DNA of 64,000 nucleotides from CAXTPV01 sp965276715 (GCA_965276715.1 OZ255622.1:3534001-3598000), one strand, 5' to 3'. Positions 54,658-63,808 are shown, counted from the first letter of the stretch. Notes: generated from the letters alone by a model not told the origin. Numbers and translations are program-made.

Positions 54658-54843
54658 GCTTCGCCGGCCACGCCTGCCTCAACGAGCCCGCGCACTGGCG
54701 CCTCGACGATGGCGATCTTCACGTCGTCACCGACCGGAACACCGACTTTTGGCGCGAGACGCATTACGGCTTCACCCGCGACAGCGGCCATTTCTTCGGC
54801 CGTGACGTCGCCGGCGACTTCACCGCCCAGCTCCGCGTCCACC
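54654..54843 (+). pseudogene. 5' remnant of a DUF1349 gene
   Basis: ATG 54654 overlaps the BKACE stop. ACLNEPAHWRLDDGDLHVVT, DRNTDFWRETHYGFTRDSGH and FFGRDVAGDFTAQLRVH match the first ~60 residues of DUF1349 (concanavalin-like) proteins of about 190 residues. After about 54,840 the frame reads unrelated Arg-rich sequence to a stop at 54950. The break coincides with the start of the higB-like fragment. Confidence 0.75.
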
Positions 54844-54861
54844 GATCGAAGGAGCGACCAC

Positions 54862-55053
54862 GTGCCGGACAACGATCTCGCGCGGCGCGCGAGAGGACGA
54901 GTTACGTACTGTGCCAGGCTGGAGAGCGCATTGCTGACCGGCAACCGTAGAGGTAACTGGAGCCTGTTCGTGACCAGGAATTGGCGTATCACGTTTCGCA
55001 TCGACCGGGACGAGATCGAGATCATCGATCTGGACTACGAAGATTACCTTTAG
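54862..55053 (+). pseudogene. higB: Shortened HigB-like toxin gene
   Basis: 63 codons from GTG 54862, which has AAGGAG 7 bases upstream. The C-terminal part (TGNRRGNWSLFVTRNWRITF, then DLDYEDYL) is the HigB signature, but about 30 N-terminal residues of the normal ~92-residue toxin are missing and residues 1-25 do not resemble HigB. Probably inactive, although the ribosome-binding site means a short product could be made. Confidence 0.65.
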
Positions 55054-55062
55054 GAGGCGGCC

Positions 55063-55395
55063 ATGAGCATGCTGCAGGGCATCCGTTTGAAAAGCCCCGC
55101 CCATCCAGGCGGTTTTGTGAAGAGTGAGATCGTCGAGGCTCTCGGCCTGTCGGTAACGGACGCGGCGCGCGTTCTTGGCGTGACCCGCCCTGCGGTATCG
55201 GCGCTGCTGAACGAGCGCGCGCACCTCTCATCCGAGATGGCGCTGCGGATCGAGAAGGCCTTCGGCGTTTCGATGGACACACTGATGCGGATGCAGAACA
55301 GCTTCGACATCGCGCAGGCCCGCAAGCGGGAAGGGGAGATCAAGGTTGCGCCCTTCAAGGCCAAACTCGCTGACCCACCGCCTGGTCTCATCTAA
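55063..55395 (+). CDS. higA: HigA-family antitoxin
   Basis: 110 residues, ATG 55063 with GGAGG 6 bases upstream. HPGGFVKSEIVEALGLSVTD, AARVLGVTRPAVSALLNERA and LSSEMALRIEKAFGVSMDTL are the HigA (VapI) HTH domain, complete in length. It appears to outlive its truncated toxin. It may still act as a repressor. Confidence 0.9.
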   Translation: MSMLQGIRLKSPAHPGGFVKSEIVEALGLSVTDAARVLGVTRPAVSALLNERAHLSSEMALRIEKAFGVSMDTLMRMQNSFDIAQARKREGEIKVAPFKAKLADPPPGLI

Positions 55396-55513
55396 ACGTG
55401 TCAGAGCTCCCTCTCTCAGTACGTGCGGTGGCGCCATCACGCGAACACCTGAATCGCTGATGGTGTTCTCGGTCGCAAATCCACTGATCAGATCCCGGCG
55501 CTAGATATCGTCC

Positions 55514-56743
55514 GTGAACAACGCCGATCCTACAAAATTGCTCGACGACGATCTCGCGCGCCATACGCATGCCCTCCGCCACGTCGCGGGCGCGCCACTC
55601 CGGGCGGGAGCCGTGACACTTCTCCCCCAAGCCATGACCGCGCTGCGCGCGATGTTCGAGGCCATCGCCGGCGCGCGACACACGATCCTCCTCGAATACT
55701 ACACCTTCGAGGACGTCATCATCGACGGACGCAGCCTCGCGGACCTCCTCCACGACCGGCTCGCCGCCGGTGTGCGCGTCGCCATCATCTACGACGCGAT
55801 CGGCTCGGACGACACGCCCGACCGCGTCTTCGACGCCTTGCGCGCGGCCGGCGCCGGCATCGTCGAGTTCCACGGCCTGAACCCGCTTCGCCGTTTCTTC
55901 AGCCTTGGCGTCAACGATCGCGATCATCGCAAGATCCTCCTCGTCGACGACCGCATCGCCTTCCTCGGCGGCGTCAATATGGACCGCCAGTATCTCAATC
56001 CCCCCGCCGCCGGCATCCCGCCCGACCACGACATGACCAAGGCGTTCTGGCAGGACGCGGCCGCCCGCTTCGAGGGTCCCTGCGTCGAGGACGTCCGCGC
56101 CGTCTTCACCGACACCTGGCGTCGCCAACGGGGCGGTCCCATTCCACCCGCAGCACCAGCCGATCCGCGGCCGCCCGATCCGCAGCCGGACGCCGCCGAG
56201 CAGGTCTGCATCGAGGGCAGCGCCCCGCGTCAGGGCCGTCCGCTGCACACGCGCGGGCTGCTCGCCGCCATCGACCAGTCGCGCCGCTCGATCATGCTCG
56301 CGACCGGCTACTTCGTTCCCATGCCCGACGAGATCCTCGCCCTGCGTCGCGCCGCCCGCCGGGGCGTCGACATCCGTCTCGTGCTGCCCGGCGTCAGCGA
56401 CGTCCCCGCCGCCGTCCATGCCGGCCGCGCCGCCTACGGCCGCATGCTTCGTGTCGGCGTCGCCATCCATGAGCTGCGTGACGCGGTCCTGCACGCCAAG
56501 GTCGCGACCATCGACGGCGTCTGGAGTTCGATCGGCTCATCGAACTTCGATCGCCGCAGCGCGGTCCTCAACAACGAGGTCGACGCCGTCATCCTCGGCC
56601 GCCGGACGGCCGAAGGCATCGAGCGGATGCTGCTGGACTGGAGCCAATCCGCCCACCCGGTCACGCTCCGCGCGTGGAACGACCGGAGCCCGCGCGAGCG
56701 CCTCGAAGAACTCTCGGCCCTGACCTGGAAACGTCTGATGTGA
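55514..56743 (+). CDS. Phospholipase D-family cardiolipin synthase (ClsB-like)
   Basis: 409 residues, GTG 55514. Two HKD motifs: DHRKILLVDD (about 137-146) and LHAKVATIDG (about 326-335), each followed by GG-N or GSSNFD. There is no N-terminal membrane segment, as in ClsB. Condenses phosphatidylglycerol with another phospholipid to make cardiolipin. Stands alone, 118 bases after higA. Confidence 0.92.
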   Translation: MNNADPTKLLDDDLARHTHALRHVAGAPLRAGAVTLLPQAMTALRAMFEAIAGARHTILLEYYTFEDVIIDGRSLADLLHDRLAAGVRVAIIYDAIGSDDTPDRVFDALRAAGAGIVEFHGLNPLRRFFSLGVNDRDHRKILLVDDRIAFLGGVNMDRQYLNPPAAGIPPDHDMTKAFWQDAAARFEGPCVEDVRAVFTDTWRRQRGGPIPPAAPADPRPPDPQPDAAEQVCIEGSAPRQGRPLHTRGLLAAIDQSRRSIMLATGYFVPMPDEILALRRAARRGVDIRLVLPGVSDVPAAVHAGRAAYGRMLRVGVAIHELRDAVLHAKVATIDGVWSSIGSSNFDRRSAVLNNEVDAVILGRRTAEGIERMLLDWSQSAHPVTLRAWNDRSPRERLEELSALTWKRLM

Positions 56744-56754
56744 TCCGGCTGTGG

Positions 56755-58287
56755 CTACCTGGCTGCCAGGATGCGGCTGTTCGTCACGCACGTCGCCAAG
56801 TTCGCGCAGGGCAGATAGCTCAAGCCCCGATACACCAGGCCCGCGAACGCCGGCGCGATCGTCCGGAATGTCTCTCCCGCGGGTGGCGTCCTCGCGTCGA
56901 GCCGGTCGACCACCTCGACCACCGAGTTCGGATCGGCACCCGGGTCGCCGAGCCCGCTATAGGTCGCGGTCGCCGCGAACACCGTCACCGTATTGCCCTG
57001 GACGTTTCCGGCGATGTTGCGCAGACCGGTCGTCGCCGGCAGGTCGGCGGTCGGGTAGTTCGCAACGCTGTAGGGCTTGTCGAGATCGAGTCCGGCGTTG
57101 ATCACGTAGGCGAGGTTCCAGGTCTTGCCGTCGAAGATCCATTTCTGCAGCCCGGCGTTCGCATCGGGATTGAGATCCTGCGAGCCCTCATCGCCAACAT
57201 AGAGCGTGGTCGCGTTGGCGAACCAGATTCCGAACGGGAAGAAGGTGGGCGTGCCGCTCGCCAGCGTGGTCGGAAAACCGGGCAGGATGCTGATCGTCGT
57301 CGTGGCGGCGGCGCCGGCGATGTTCGCCGCACCCCCCGGGACCGTCACCTGATAGACGGTGTCGACGCCGTTCCCGCCGCTCCCTTTCGAGACATACACG
57401 CGGCCGTCGAACACCTGCAGCCCGCGGAAATTGTCGTCCTTGCCCGACTTGTCGGCCGGCGCGCCGAGGCTGGCGACCGAGAAGCCGAACTCGTAGCCGT
57501 TCTTGCTGCCGGGCGTTCCCTGCTGCACACCGGCCGTCTTTGCGAGCGCATCGGCTGCATGCGGCGCGATCGTCTGCACGCCCGTGCTCTGCACGATCGG
57601 AACCGGCTCGGTCCCCGAGCCATTGCCGGCGTTTCCGACCATCACGTAGGCCCCCAGGCCGCTCGTCCCGCGCACGAGTGCTGCCGCGCGTCCGTTGTTG
57701 CCGCTGTAGGACTCCGTATCGGTAGCACTGATGCCGCCGCCCAGATCGGCCTCGACCACCGAGCGCGGGGTGGCGGGCGCGATGTCGGTGTTGGTCGGAT
57801 CGACGTGGCCGGCGGTGTTCGAGTTCGAGACGTCGAGCGCGTTGGCCTTCGCGCGATACCCCATGAATGTCAGCGCGGTGCCGTCGGTCGAGACGTTCAG
57901 CGCGAGCTCCGACTTCGAGCTGAAGCTCGTCACGATCCCGGTCCTCGCGGTCACGTCGACGTATCCTGTCGGCGGCCCGACCAGCACGCCGACATCGTCG
58001 AGCGACAGGGCCAGGAACGCCGTCAGCCCGATCGGCGCGGTCACGCCGAAATTGCCGTCGACGGTGTCGTTGTCGAACACCGTCGGATAGGTGCCGTCCG
58101 CCACCGCCGCGACACCCGCGCTATTCGGCAGCGCCTGTCCCACCGCCAGCGTCCCGGCATTGCCGCCGTAGAGGCTGGTCGTCGCGAACAAGGTCCCGAA
58201 CTGCAAGCCCGCCGCATGCGCCGCCGGCGACAGCATCAGGGCCGTGGCCGCGCCGAGCAGCCGCAGGGCAGGGGTCGTGACAGACAT
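56755..58287 (-). CDS. Secreted beta-rich protein, unknown function
   Basis: 510 residues from ATG 58287 (an ATG 3 codons upstream also fits). Sec signal peptide LRLLGAATALMLSPAAHA, then Gly/Thr/Val-rich sequence with repeated blade-like segments (FRGLQVFDGRVYVSKGSGGN, FFPFGIWFANATTLYVGDEG), suggesting a beta-propeller. There are two Cys near the C-terminus (LPCANLATCVTN), probably a disulfide. Periplasmic or extracellular; no catalytic motif seen. Convergent with cls. Confidence 0.75.
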   Translation of the reverse strand: MSVTTPALRLLGAATALMLSPAAHAAGLQFGTLFATTSLYGGNAGTLAVGQALPNSAGVAAVADGTYPTVFDNDTVDGNFGVTAPIGLTAFLALSLDDVGVLVGPPTGYVDVTARTGIVTSFSSKSELALNVSTDGTALTFMGYRAKANALDVSNSNTAGHVDPTNTDIAPATPRSVVEADLGGGISATDTESYSGNNGRAAALVRGTSGLGAYVMVGNAGNGSGTEPVPIVQSTGVQTIAPHAADALAKTAGVQQGTPGSKNGYEFGFSVASLGAPADKSGKDDNFRGLQVFDGRVYVSKGSGGNGVDTVYQVTVPGGAANIAGAAATTTISILPGFPTTLASGTPTFFPFGIWFANATTLYVGDEGSQDLNPDANAGLQKWIFDGKTWNLAYVINAGLDLDKPYSVANYPTADLPATTGLRNIAGNVQGNTVTVFAATATYSGLGDPGADPNSVVEVVDRLDARTPPAGETFRTIAPAFAGLVYRGLSYLPCANLATCVTNSRILAAR

Positions 58288-58368
58288 GGCGCACATCCAT
58301 TCGTTCTGGTGCCGCCTCTTAGCAGCGCCGATCCGGCCCGGTGATGACATCTCGGTTGCGGTCCGCTC

Positions 58369-58397
58369 TTGCGTCGCGTTCCGCCCTCTGGTCTAAC
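58369..58397 (+). promoter_or_regulatory. Candidate sigma-70 promoter of rpsF operon
   Basis: TTGCGT (58369-58374), a 17-base spacer and TCTAAC (58392-58397). Spacing is right but the boxes are imperfect. Confidence 0.35.
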
Positions 58398-58442
58398 CCG
58401 CCGCTTCCCTGCCGGCCTCACGGCGAGCGCCGGCTATACCCA

Positions 58443-58487
58443 TCCCGGAGACCTCTCCGGGACCGGCAGCCCATGGGGGCCGCCGGT
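58443..58487 (+). promoter_or_regulatory. Two-hairpin mRNA leader upstream of rpsF
   Basis: TCCCGGAG-ACCT-CTCCGGGA (58443-58462) followed at once by ACCGGCAGCCC-ATGG-GGGGCCGCCGGT (58462-58487, one mismatch). It ends 28 bases before rpsF. S6:S18-binding leaders with CCG-containing bulges regulate this operon in other bacteria, so a similar autoregulatory RNA is plausible. Confidence 0.5.
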
Positions 58488-58515
58488 TCGGGTTGATCAG
58501 CCACAGGGAGACCCC

Positions 58516-58995
58516 ATGCCGCTCTATGAGACCGTGCTGATCGCACGCAACGACGTCACCCAGCAGCAGGTCGAGGGGATCGCGGACGACATCGCGACCC
58601 AGCTCGGAGCCGACGAGGGTCTGGTCCGCAAGCGCGAATACTGGGGCCTGCGCTCGCTCGCCTACCGGATCAAGAAGAACCGCAAGGCGCACTACATGCT
58701 CCTCGGCCTCGACGCCAAGCCCGCGTCGGTCAAGGAGATGGAGCGCCAGCTCGGCCTGAACGAGGACATCCTTCGCTTCATGACCATCCGCGTCGACGAG
58801 ATCGACGAGGCGCCGTCCGCCATCCTCGCCCGCAAGTCCGACGACCGCGAGCGCGGCTTCCGCGGGCCCAAGCCCGCCGGCCGCTTCGATTCGGGCCGCA
58901 AGCGCGGCTACGACGAGCGCGAGGAGTTCCGCGCCCGCTCCGGCGGCGACGATGGTCCGTCACCTCGCTTCAGTGACCTCCAGGAAGCGGAGTAG
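58516..58995 (+). CDS. rpsF: 30S ribosomal protein bS6
   Basis: 159 residues, ATG 58516 after GGGAG. PLYETVLIARNDVTQQQVEG, YWGLRSLAYRIKKNRKAHYM and DILRFMTIRVDEID are S6 signatures. The Arg/Gly/Asp-rich C-terminal 55 residues extend beyond the fold, as in other Alphaproteobacteria. Pairs with S18 on the 30S platform. Confidence 0.97.
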   Translation: MPLYETVLIARNDVTQQQVEGIADDIATQLGADEGLVRKREYWGLRSLAYRIKKNRKAHYMLLGLDAKPASVKEMERQLGLNEDILRFMTIRVDEIDEAPSAILARKSDDRERGFRGPKPAGRFDSGRKRGYDEREEFRARSGGDDGPSPRFSDLQEAE

Positions 58996-59000
58996 GCCCG

Positions 59001-59276
59001 ATGTCAGACACCACCGACGTCAATCCCGCCGCCCGACGCGCCGCCGTCGGCGCCCGTCGTCCCTTCTACCGCCGCCGCAAATCCTGCCCGTTCTCCGGCC
59101 CGAACGCCCCCACCATCGACTACAAGGACGTCCGCCTCCTGTCCCGCTTCCTCTCCGAGCGCGGCAAGATCGTGCCCTCGCGCATCACCGCGGTGTCGGC
59201 CAAGAAGCAGCGCGAGCTCGCCAACGCGATCAAGCGCGCCCGCTTCCTCGCCCTTCTGCCCTACATCGTGGCGTAA
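59001..59276 (+). CDS. rpsR: 30S ribosomal protein bS18
   Basis: 91 residues, 5 bases after rpsF. FYRRRKSCPFSGPNAPTIDY, LLSRFLSERGKIVPSRITAV and KKQRELANAIKRARFLALLP are the S18 signature. Second gene of the rpsF-rpsR-rplI operon. Confidence 0.97.
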   Translation: MSDTTDVNPAARRAAVGARRPFYRRRKSCPFSGPNAPTIDYKDVRLLSRFLSERGKIVPSRITAVSAKKQRELANAIKRARFLALLPYIVA

Positions 59277-59281
59277 CCAGC

Positions 59282-59845
59282 ATGGCCACCAATGTCGAAC
59301 TGATCCTGCTCCAGCGCGTGGAGAAACTCGGCCAGATGGGCGACGTCGTCCGCGTCCGGCCGGGCTTCGCGCGCAACTTCCTGCTGCCCGGCGGCAAGGC
59401 AATTCGCGCCAACAAGGAGAACCGGGCGCGGTTCGAGACCGAACGCGTCCAGCTCGAGGCCCAGAACCTCAAGCGTCGCGAGGAGGCCGAGCGCCTCGCC
59501 GAGCGCATGTCCGGGTTGACCGTCGTCGTCATCCGCTCCGCCGGCGACAGCGGCTCGCTCTACGGGTCGGTCTCGACCCGCGACATCGCCGAGGCCACCA
59601 CGCAAGCGGGCCTGACCATCGCCCGGACCCAGGTCCAGCTCGACCATCCGATCAAGACGCTCGGCCTGTCGCCCGTCCGCATCTCGCTCCATCCCGAGGT
59701 GGTCATTCCGCTCACCGTCAACGTCGCCCGCTCCACCGAGGAGGCCGAGCGTCAAGCCGCCGGCGAGCGCGTCGGCGCGGCCGACGAGCGCGACGACGAG
59801 ACCGAGCGGCTCAGCACGGAGTTCGGCGACAAGAACATCGACTGA
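59282..59845 (+). CDS. rplI: 50S ribosomal protein bL9
   Basis: 187 residues, ATG 59282. VELILLQRVEKLGQMGDVVR, VRPGFARNFLLPGGKAIRAN is the N-terminal rRNA-binding domain; a connecting helix and a C-terminal domain follow (VSTRDIAEATTQAGLTIAR). The tail is acidic. Last gene of the operon, followed by a strong terminator. Confidence 0.97.
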   Translation: MATNVELILLQRVEKLGQMGDVVRVRPGFARNFLLPGGKAIRANKENRARFETERVQLEAQNLKRREEAERLAERMSGLTVVVIRSAGDSGSLYGSVSTRDIAEATTQAGLTIARTQVQLDHPIKTLGLSPVRISLHPEVVIPLTVNVARSTEEAERQAAGERVGAADERDDETERLSTEFGDKNID

Positions 59846-59868
59846 CCGGCTTTTCTTGAACAGCGAGC

Positions 59869-59900
59869 AGCCCCGCCCGGAACCTTCCGGCGGGGCTTTT
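59869..59900 (+). terminator. Rho-independent terminator after rplI
   Basis: AGCCCCGCCCGG-aacctt-CCGGCGGGGCTTTT: a GC stem followed by a T-run, 24 bases after the rplI stop. Confidence 0.9.
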
Positions 59901-59935
59901 CGTGTTGCATGGTGCCAACCGGGGAGTGAGATGCC

Positions 59936-61288
59936 GTGATCCTCGATGCCCTGCTCCAGCGCTCGATCAGGCGCGGCCGCCTCTCGGTCCGCTATCCCGA
60001 CGGCCGCGTCGTCGAGTACGGCGACGGGACCGGTCCGCAACTCGGCGTCCGCATCGACGACTGGGCATCGACGCGCCGGATCGCGCTCTCGCCCTCCGTC
60101 GGCTTCGGCGAGTGCTACATGGACGGCACCCTCAACCCGGTCGGCTGCTCACTCTACGACCTCCTCGAGCACATGCTGGCGAGTGCCGACGACAATCCCG
60201 GCCTCGGCACCGTCGTCCGCCTGCGCGACCGCTACCGCCGCGCGCTGCGGCGCATGGCCCAGCACAACCCGATCCCGCGCGCGCGCCGCAACGTCGCCCA
60301 CCACTATGATCTCGACGCCCGCCTCTACAGCCTCTTCCTCGACGAGGACCAGCAATATTCCTGCGCCTATTTCCCGCGCGGCGACGAGACGCTCGAGGAG
60401 GCCCAGGAGGCCAAGAAGCGTCACATCGCGTCCAAGCTGCTGCTCGACCGGCCCGATCTCGAAATACTCGACATCGGCAGCGGCTGGGGCGGCCTTGCGC
60501 TCACGCTCGCCCGCGATCATGGCTGCCGCGTCACCGGCATCACGCTCTCAGTCGAGCAACTGCACGCCTCACGCGCCCGGGCCGAGGCCGTCGGCCTCGC
60601 CTCGCGGATCCGCTTCGAGCTGGCCGACTATCGCACCATCACATGCCGGTTCGACCGCATCGTCTCGGTCGGCATGTTCGAGCATGTCGGCGTCGTCCAT
60701 TACAACGCCTTCTTCGCCAAGATCCACGACATCCTGCGCCCGGGCGGCGTCGCCCTGCTGCACGCGATCGGCCGGTCCGACGGTCCCGGCGCCACCGGCA
60801 AATGGCTCGAGAAATACATCTTCCCCGGCGGCTACTCGCCGGCTCTCAGCGAGACCTTCGCCGCCGTCGAGCGCTCCGGCCTGTGGGTGACCGATTGCGA
60901 GATCCTGCGCCTGCACTATGCGCGGACCATCGCCATCTGGCGCGCCCGCTTCGCCGCCAACCGGGACCGGATCCGCGCCCTCTACGACGAGCGCTTCTGC
61001 CGCATGTTCGAGATCTACCTGGCCGGCTGCGAGATCACCTTCCGCCGCCAGGGACACATGAATTTCCAGCTCCAGCTCAGTCGCGAGGTCGGCAGCGTGC
61101 CATTCACCCGCGACTACATGTTCGCCTCAGGCGCGGCGGCGCTCGCGCGCGAGGGCATCGATCATCGCCGACCACTGCGCGCGGATGACGCCGATGCTGA
61201 AACGCTCGAGGACGCTCCCGCGGTGCGACAGCAGCTCGGCTCGCGCCGCCTCGTGCCCGCAGCGGACCGCGAGACGCTCGATCCCTGA
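59936..61288 (+). CDS. cfa: Cyclopropane-fatty-acyl-phospholipid synthase
   Basis: 450 residues, GTG 59936 with GGGGAGTGAG upstream. SAM site ILDIGSGWGGLALTLARDHG (about 178-197), HHYDLDARLYSLFLDEDQQYS in pieces, and KYIFPGGYSPALSE are family signatures. It methylenates unsaturated acyl chains in membrane phospholipids. The final ~50 residues (from about 61,130) overlap, antisense, the end of the convergent glycosyltransferase gene and do not look like the normal family C-terminus. Confidence 0.93.
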   Translation: MILDALLQRSIRRGRLSVRYPDGRVVEYGDGTGPQLGVRIDDWASTRRIALSPSVGFGECYMDGTLNPVGCSLYDLLEHMLASADDNPGLGTVVRLRDRYRRALRRMAQHNPIPRARRNVAHHYDLDARLYSLFLDEDQQYSCAYFPRGDETLEEAQEAKKRHIASKLLLDRPDLEILDIGSGWGGLALTLARDHGCRVTGITLSVEQLHASRARAEAVGLASRIRFELADYRTITCRFDRIVSVGMFEHVGVVHYNAFFAKIHDILRPGGVALLHAIGRSDGPGATGKWLEKYIFPGGYSPALSETFAAVERSGLWVTDCEILRLHYARTIAIWRARFAANRDRIRALYDERFCRMFEIYLAGCEITFRRQGHMNFQLQLSREVGSVPFTRDYMFASGAAALAREGIDHRRPLRADDADAETLEDAPAVRQQLGSRRLVPAADRETLDP

Positions 61289-62602
61289 CGCGATGCTCTC
61301 GATGTCGTAAGGATCCACATAGAGCGCGCCGCTTCCGAACGTCCACCGGAAGATCGGGATGTCCGACACCAGCGACGCCGTGCCCGCCTGTAGCGCCTCC
61401 AGCGGCGGATAGCCGAACCCCTCGTTGAACGACGGGAACGCGAAACAGACCGCGTTGCGTGCCACCACCATCAGTTCGTCCAGCGGCAGCTTCTCCAGAT
61501 GGACGATCCGTCCTTCCGCGACGTGCGGCTTCATCGCCAGCAGGATCGCCGCATCCGACCAGCCCTGGTTGCCCACGATCACCAGCCGCAGGTCGGGATC
61601 GGACCGGCTGATCACCCGCTCCCACGCCCTGATCAGTCCGGTGATGTTCTTCCGCGGCTCGAGCGTGCCGATCGTCAGCACATAGCGTCCCAGTGGATCC
61701 AGCGGCCGGAGCGGCACCTTGCTCTCGCCGAGCGCGCGAAACGAACGCCGCGCGTTCACCACCGACGCCAGCGACACGTCCTCGATCGTCTCCGGAACCG
61801 GTGCCAGCGCGCAGGGAATGACCCGCGCGCTCGCCTCGCGTTCCGGATCGAGCGCGATCAGGTCCGCCAGGCTCTGCGGCGAGTTGCACACGAACACCGC
61901 GTCCCGGGCGCAGCGACGCGTCAGCTGCTGGTGCGCCAGCGCCGCATGCCAGGACGACTGCGTGTCGATGTCGGTCAGCGGCACGGCGTCATGGAACCGC
62001 ACCAGTTGGCGCACCCCCGCCGGCAGCCGCACCGGCCGCGGCATGCAGAACAGCACGAAGTCGAAGCCGCGCGCATCGAGCTGCTTGGGCCGCAGGAACG
62101 GCAAGCCGAGCGTCCGGTCGATCACCCGCATCACGCTCAGGTCGGTGGCAAAGAATTCCTGGTCCAGCACCTGCGCCCGCCGGTGCGCGCCGAGCGTCTT
62201 GTCGAACAAGGTGCGCCAGATCGCATTCGAGCGTCCCAGCATCGGCCTCATCTCGTGCGTCCCGCGCAGCAGCTCCGGCAGCTCGATCGGCCAGCGCGCG
62301 AACGCGGGGTAGGTCCTGACCGACCAGTTCCGCCCCATCCAGTGCAGCACGCCCGCGACCGCCGCCGGGCTCGCCCTGCCCGTGGCCGAAATTCGCGGCA
62401 GGTCGTGCCGGCCGGTCGCCATCAGCAGCCCCGCCAGCTCGATCGAGCCGTCGCTGCTCAGCATGTCGAACACCAGGCGCGTGTCCTGCGCGATGCCGAC
62501 GAAGCCGTCCGCCGCGTGCGACAGGTCGACGAGCACCCGCGGCCGGCCGGAAGCCTGCGCCCCGCGCGCGGCGTCCTCGACCAGTGTTCGCCCGTCGTCC
62601 AT
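61127..62602 (-). CDS. Family 4 glycosyltransferase
   Basis: 491 residues, ATG 62602 with GGGAGG 6 bases upstream. RFHDAVPLTDIDTQSSWHAA in the acceptor half; YVLTIGTLEPRKNITGLIRA, RLVIVGNQGWSD, FAFPSFNEGFGYPPLEALQA (donor-binding E-x7-E) and GSGALYVDPYDIESI in the GT4 donor half. Transfers a sugar, probably mannose or similar, onto a lipid or polysaccharide. It faces the cfa gene and overlaps it by 162 bases. Confidence 0.9.
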   Translation of the reverse strand: MDDGRTLVEDAARGAQASGRPRVLVDLSHAADGFVGIAQDTRLVFDMLSSDGSIELAGLLMATGRHDLPRISATGRASPAAVAGVLHWMGRNWSVRTYPAFARWPIELPELLRGTHEMRPMLGRSNAIWRTLFDKTLGAHRRAQVLDQEFFATDLSVMRVIDRTLGLPFLRPKQLDARGFDFVLFCMPRPVRLPAGVRQLVRFHDAVPLTDIDTQSSWHAALAHQQLTRRCARDAVFVCNSPQSLADLIALDPEREASARVIPCALAPVPETIEDVSLASVVNARRSFRALGESKVPLRPLDPLGRYVLTIGTLEPRKNITGLIRAWERVISRSDPDLRLVIVGNQGWSDAAILLAMKPHVAEGRIVHLEKLPLDELMVVARNAVCFAFPSFNEGFGYPPLEALQAGTASLVSDIPIFRWTFGSGALYVDPYDIESIASGIERLAVRCGHEAARAELLSHRGSVLERFSIGVIRAQWSAMIDALARERRRA

Positions 62603-62721
62603 CCAATCCTCCCGACAGCCTCGCCGCGGCCCGCCTTCGCTACTCGCTCCCGGCCCATCAAGGAAGCGCGCCGCGTGTCAGGCGTCTTTGTTGCCGGGTA
62701 ACGTGATGGCAAACACGTCGG

Positions 62722-63807
62722 ATGAGCGACAGCCGCATCTTCCTCGCCGCCCTCTGCCTGATCACGGCCAGGCTCGCGTCGTACGCGCTCGTCGCCGGCG
62801 GCGATCCGGCCGCCCCGCTCTGCCGTTACGATTGCCGCTGGTATGGCGAGATTGCCGCCAACGGCTACGAGACGACGATCCATGTCGCCCGTGGTCTGGC
62901 CCAGCACGCGTGGCCGTTCTTTCCGCTCCTGCCGTTCGCGATCGCGCTCGTCCGGCGCGCGACCGGCCTCGATCTCCCCCACGCCGCCTGCCTGATCGCA
63001 TCCGGCTGCACCGTCCTCGTGTGCGTCGTGGGCCAGTCCTACCGCCGGCTCACCCGCATCTCCGCGCGGACGTCGACCTGGCTGCTGCTCATCGCCGCCA
63101 TGCCGTTCGGCTTCTACTTCGCGACCGGCTACACCGAGGCGCCCTACGCGATGCTGGCACTCGCGACCCTGCTCGGCCTCGCCCGCCGCAACCCGGCCGC
63201 CGCCTCGATTCCGTGCGCGCTGCTCGGTGCCACACGTCCCACCGGCATCCTGCTGGCACCAGCGATCGCGATCGCCAGCCTGCGCCGATCGCTGCACGCC
63301 CCCGGGCCGGCCCGACGCGTTGCCGCTCTCGTCCCCGGCCTCGTCGCCGTCTCGGGCCTGCTCGCCTGGATGGCCTATTGCGGTCTGCGCACCGGCGATC
63401 CGCTCGCCTTTGCCCACGCCCAGATCGATTGGGGCCGCCACCTCTCCAATCCCGTTGTCGTCGTCCAGTCCGCGCTGCGCGGCTCGCTCAAGCACCATCA
63501 TTCCCGCGGCCCCGGCTACGAGGCGCTCTGGGCGCTCGCCGGCCTCGCCATCGCTGTCGTGGCGGCCTCCCGCCGCCGCTGGGCCGAGGGCTTCTTCCTC
63601 GCCGGCACCATCCTGCTCGCCCTCTCGTCGGGCAATCCGGGCAGCATGCCCCGCTTCGTCGGTGCCAGCCCGGTCTTCCTGCTGTTCGTGGCCGACCTGC
63701 TCGACCGCCTCGGAGCGCGCGCGCGCGCCGCCTTCCTCGTCGCCAGCGCCGCCTTGCAGCTCGTGCTGTTTCACTTCTGGACGCTCGACTGGCATGCTCT
63801 GATCTAG
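62722..63807 (+). CDS. Multi-pass membrane glycosyltransferase, PIG-V-like
   Basis: 361 residues, ATG 62722. About nine hydrophobic segments; the first loop has YDCRWYGEIAANGYETT, matching the D-x-x-W-Y-x-x-I-A-x-x-G-Y pattern of PIG-V/ArnT-type (GT-C) mannosyltransferases, which use polyprenyl-phosphate sugar donors. Divergent from the GT4 gene, 119 bases away; a shared surface-glycan role is inferred. Confidence 0.75.
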   Translation: MSDSRIFLAALCLITARLASYALVAGGDPAAPLCRYDCRWYGEIAANGYETTIHVARGLAQHAWPFFPLLPFAIALVRRATGLDLPHAACLIASGCTVLVCVVGQSYRRLTRISARTSTWLLLIAAMPFGFYFATGYTEAPYAMLALATLLGLARRNPAAASIPCALLGATRPTGILLAPAIAIASLRRSLHAPGPARRVAALVPGLVAVSGLLAWMAYCGLRTGDPLAFAHAQIDWGRHLSNPVVVVQSALRGSLKHHHSRGPGYEALWALAGLAIAVVAASRRRWAEGFFLAGTILLALSSGNPGSMPRFVGASPVFLLFVADLLDRLGARARAAFLVASAALQLVLFHFWTLDWHALI

Positions 63808-63808
63808 C

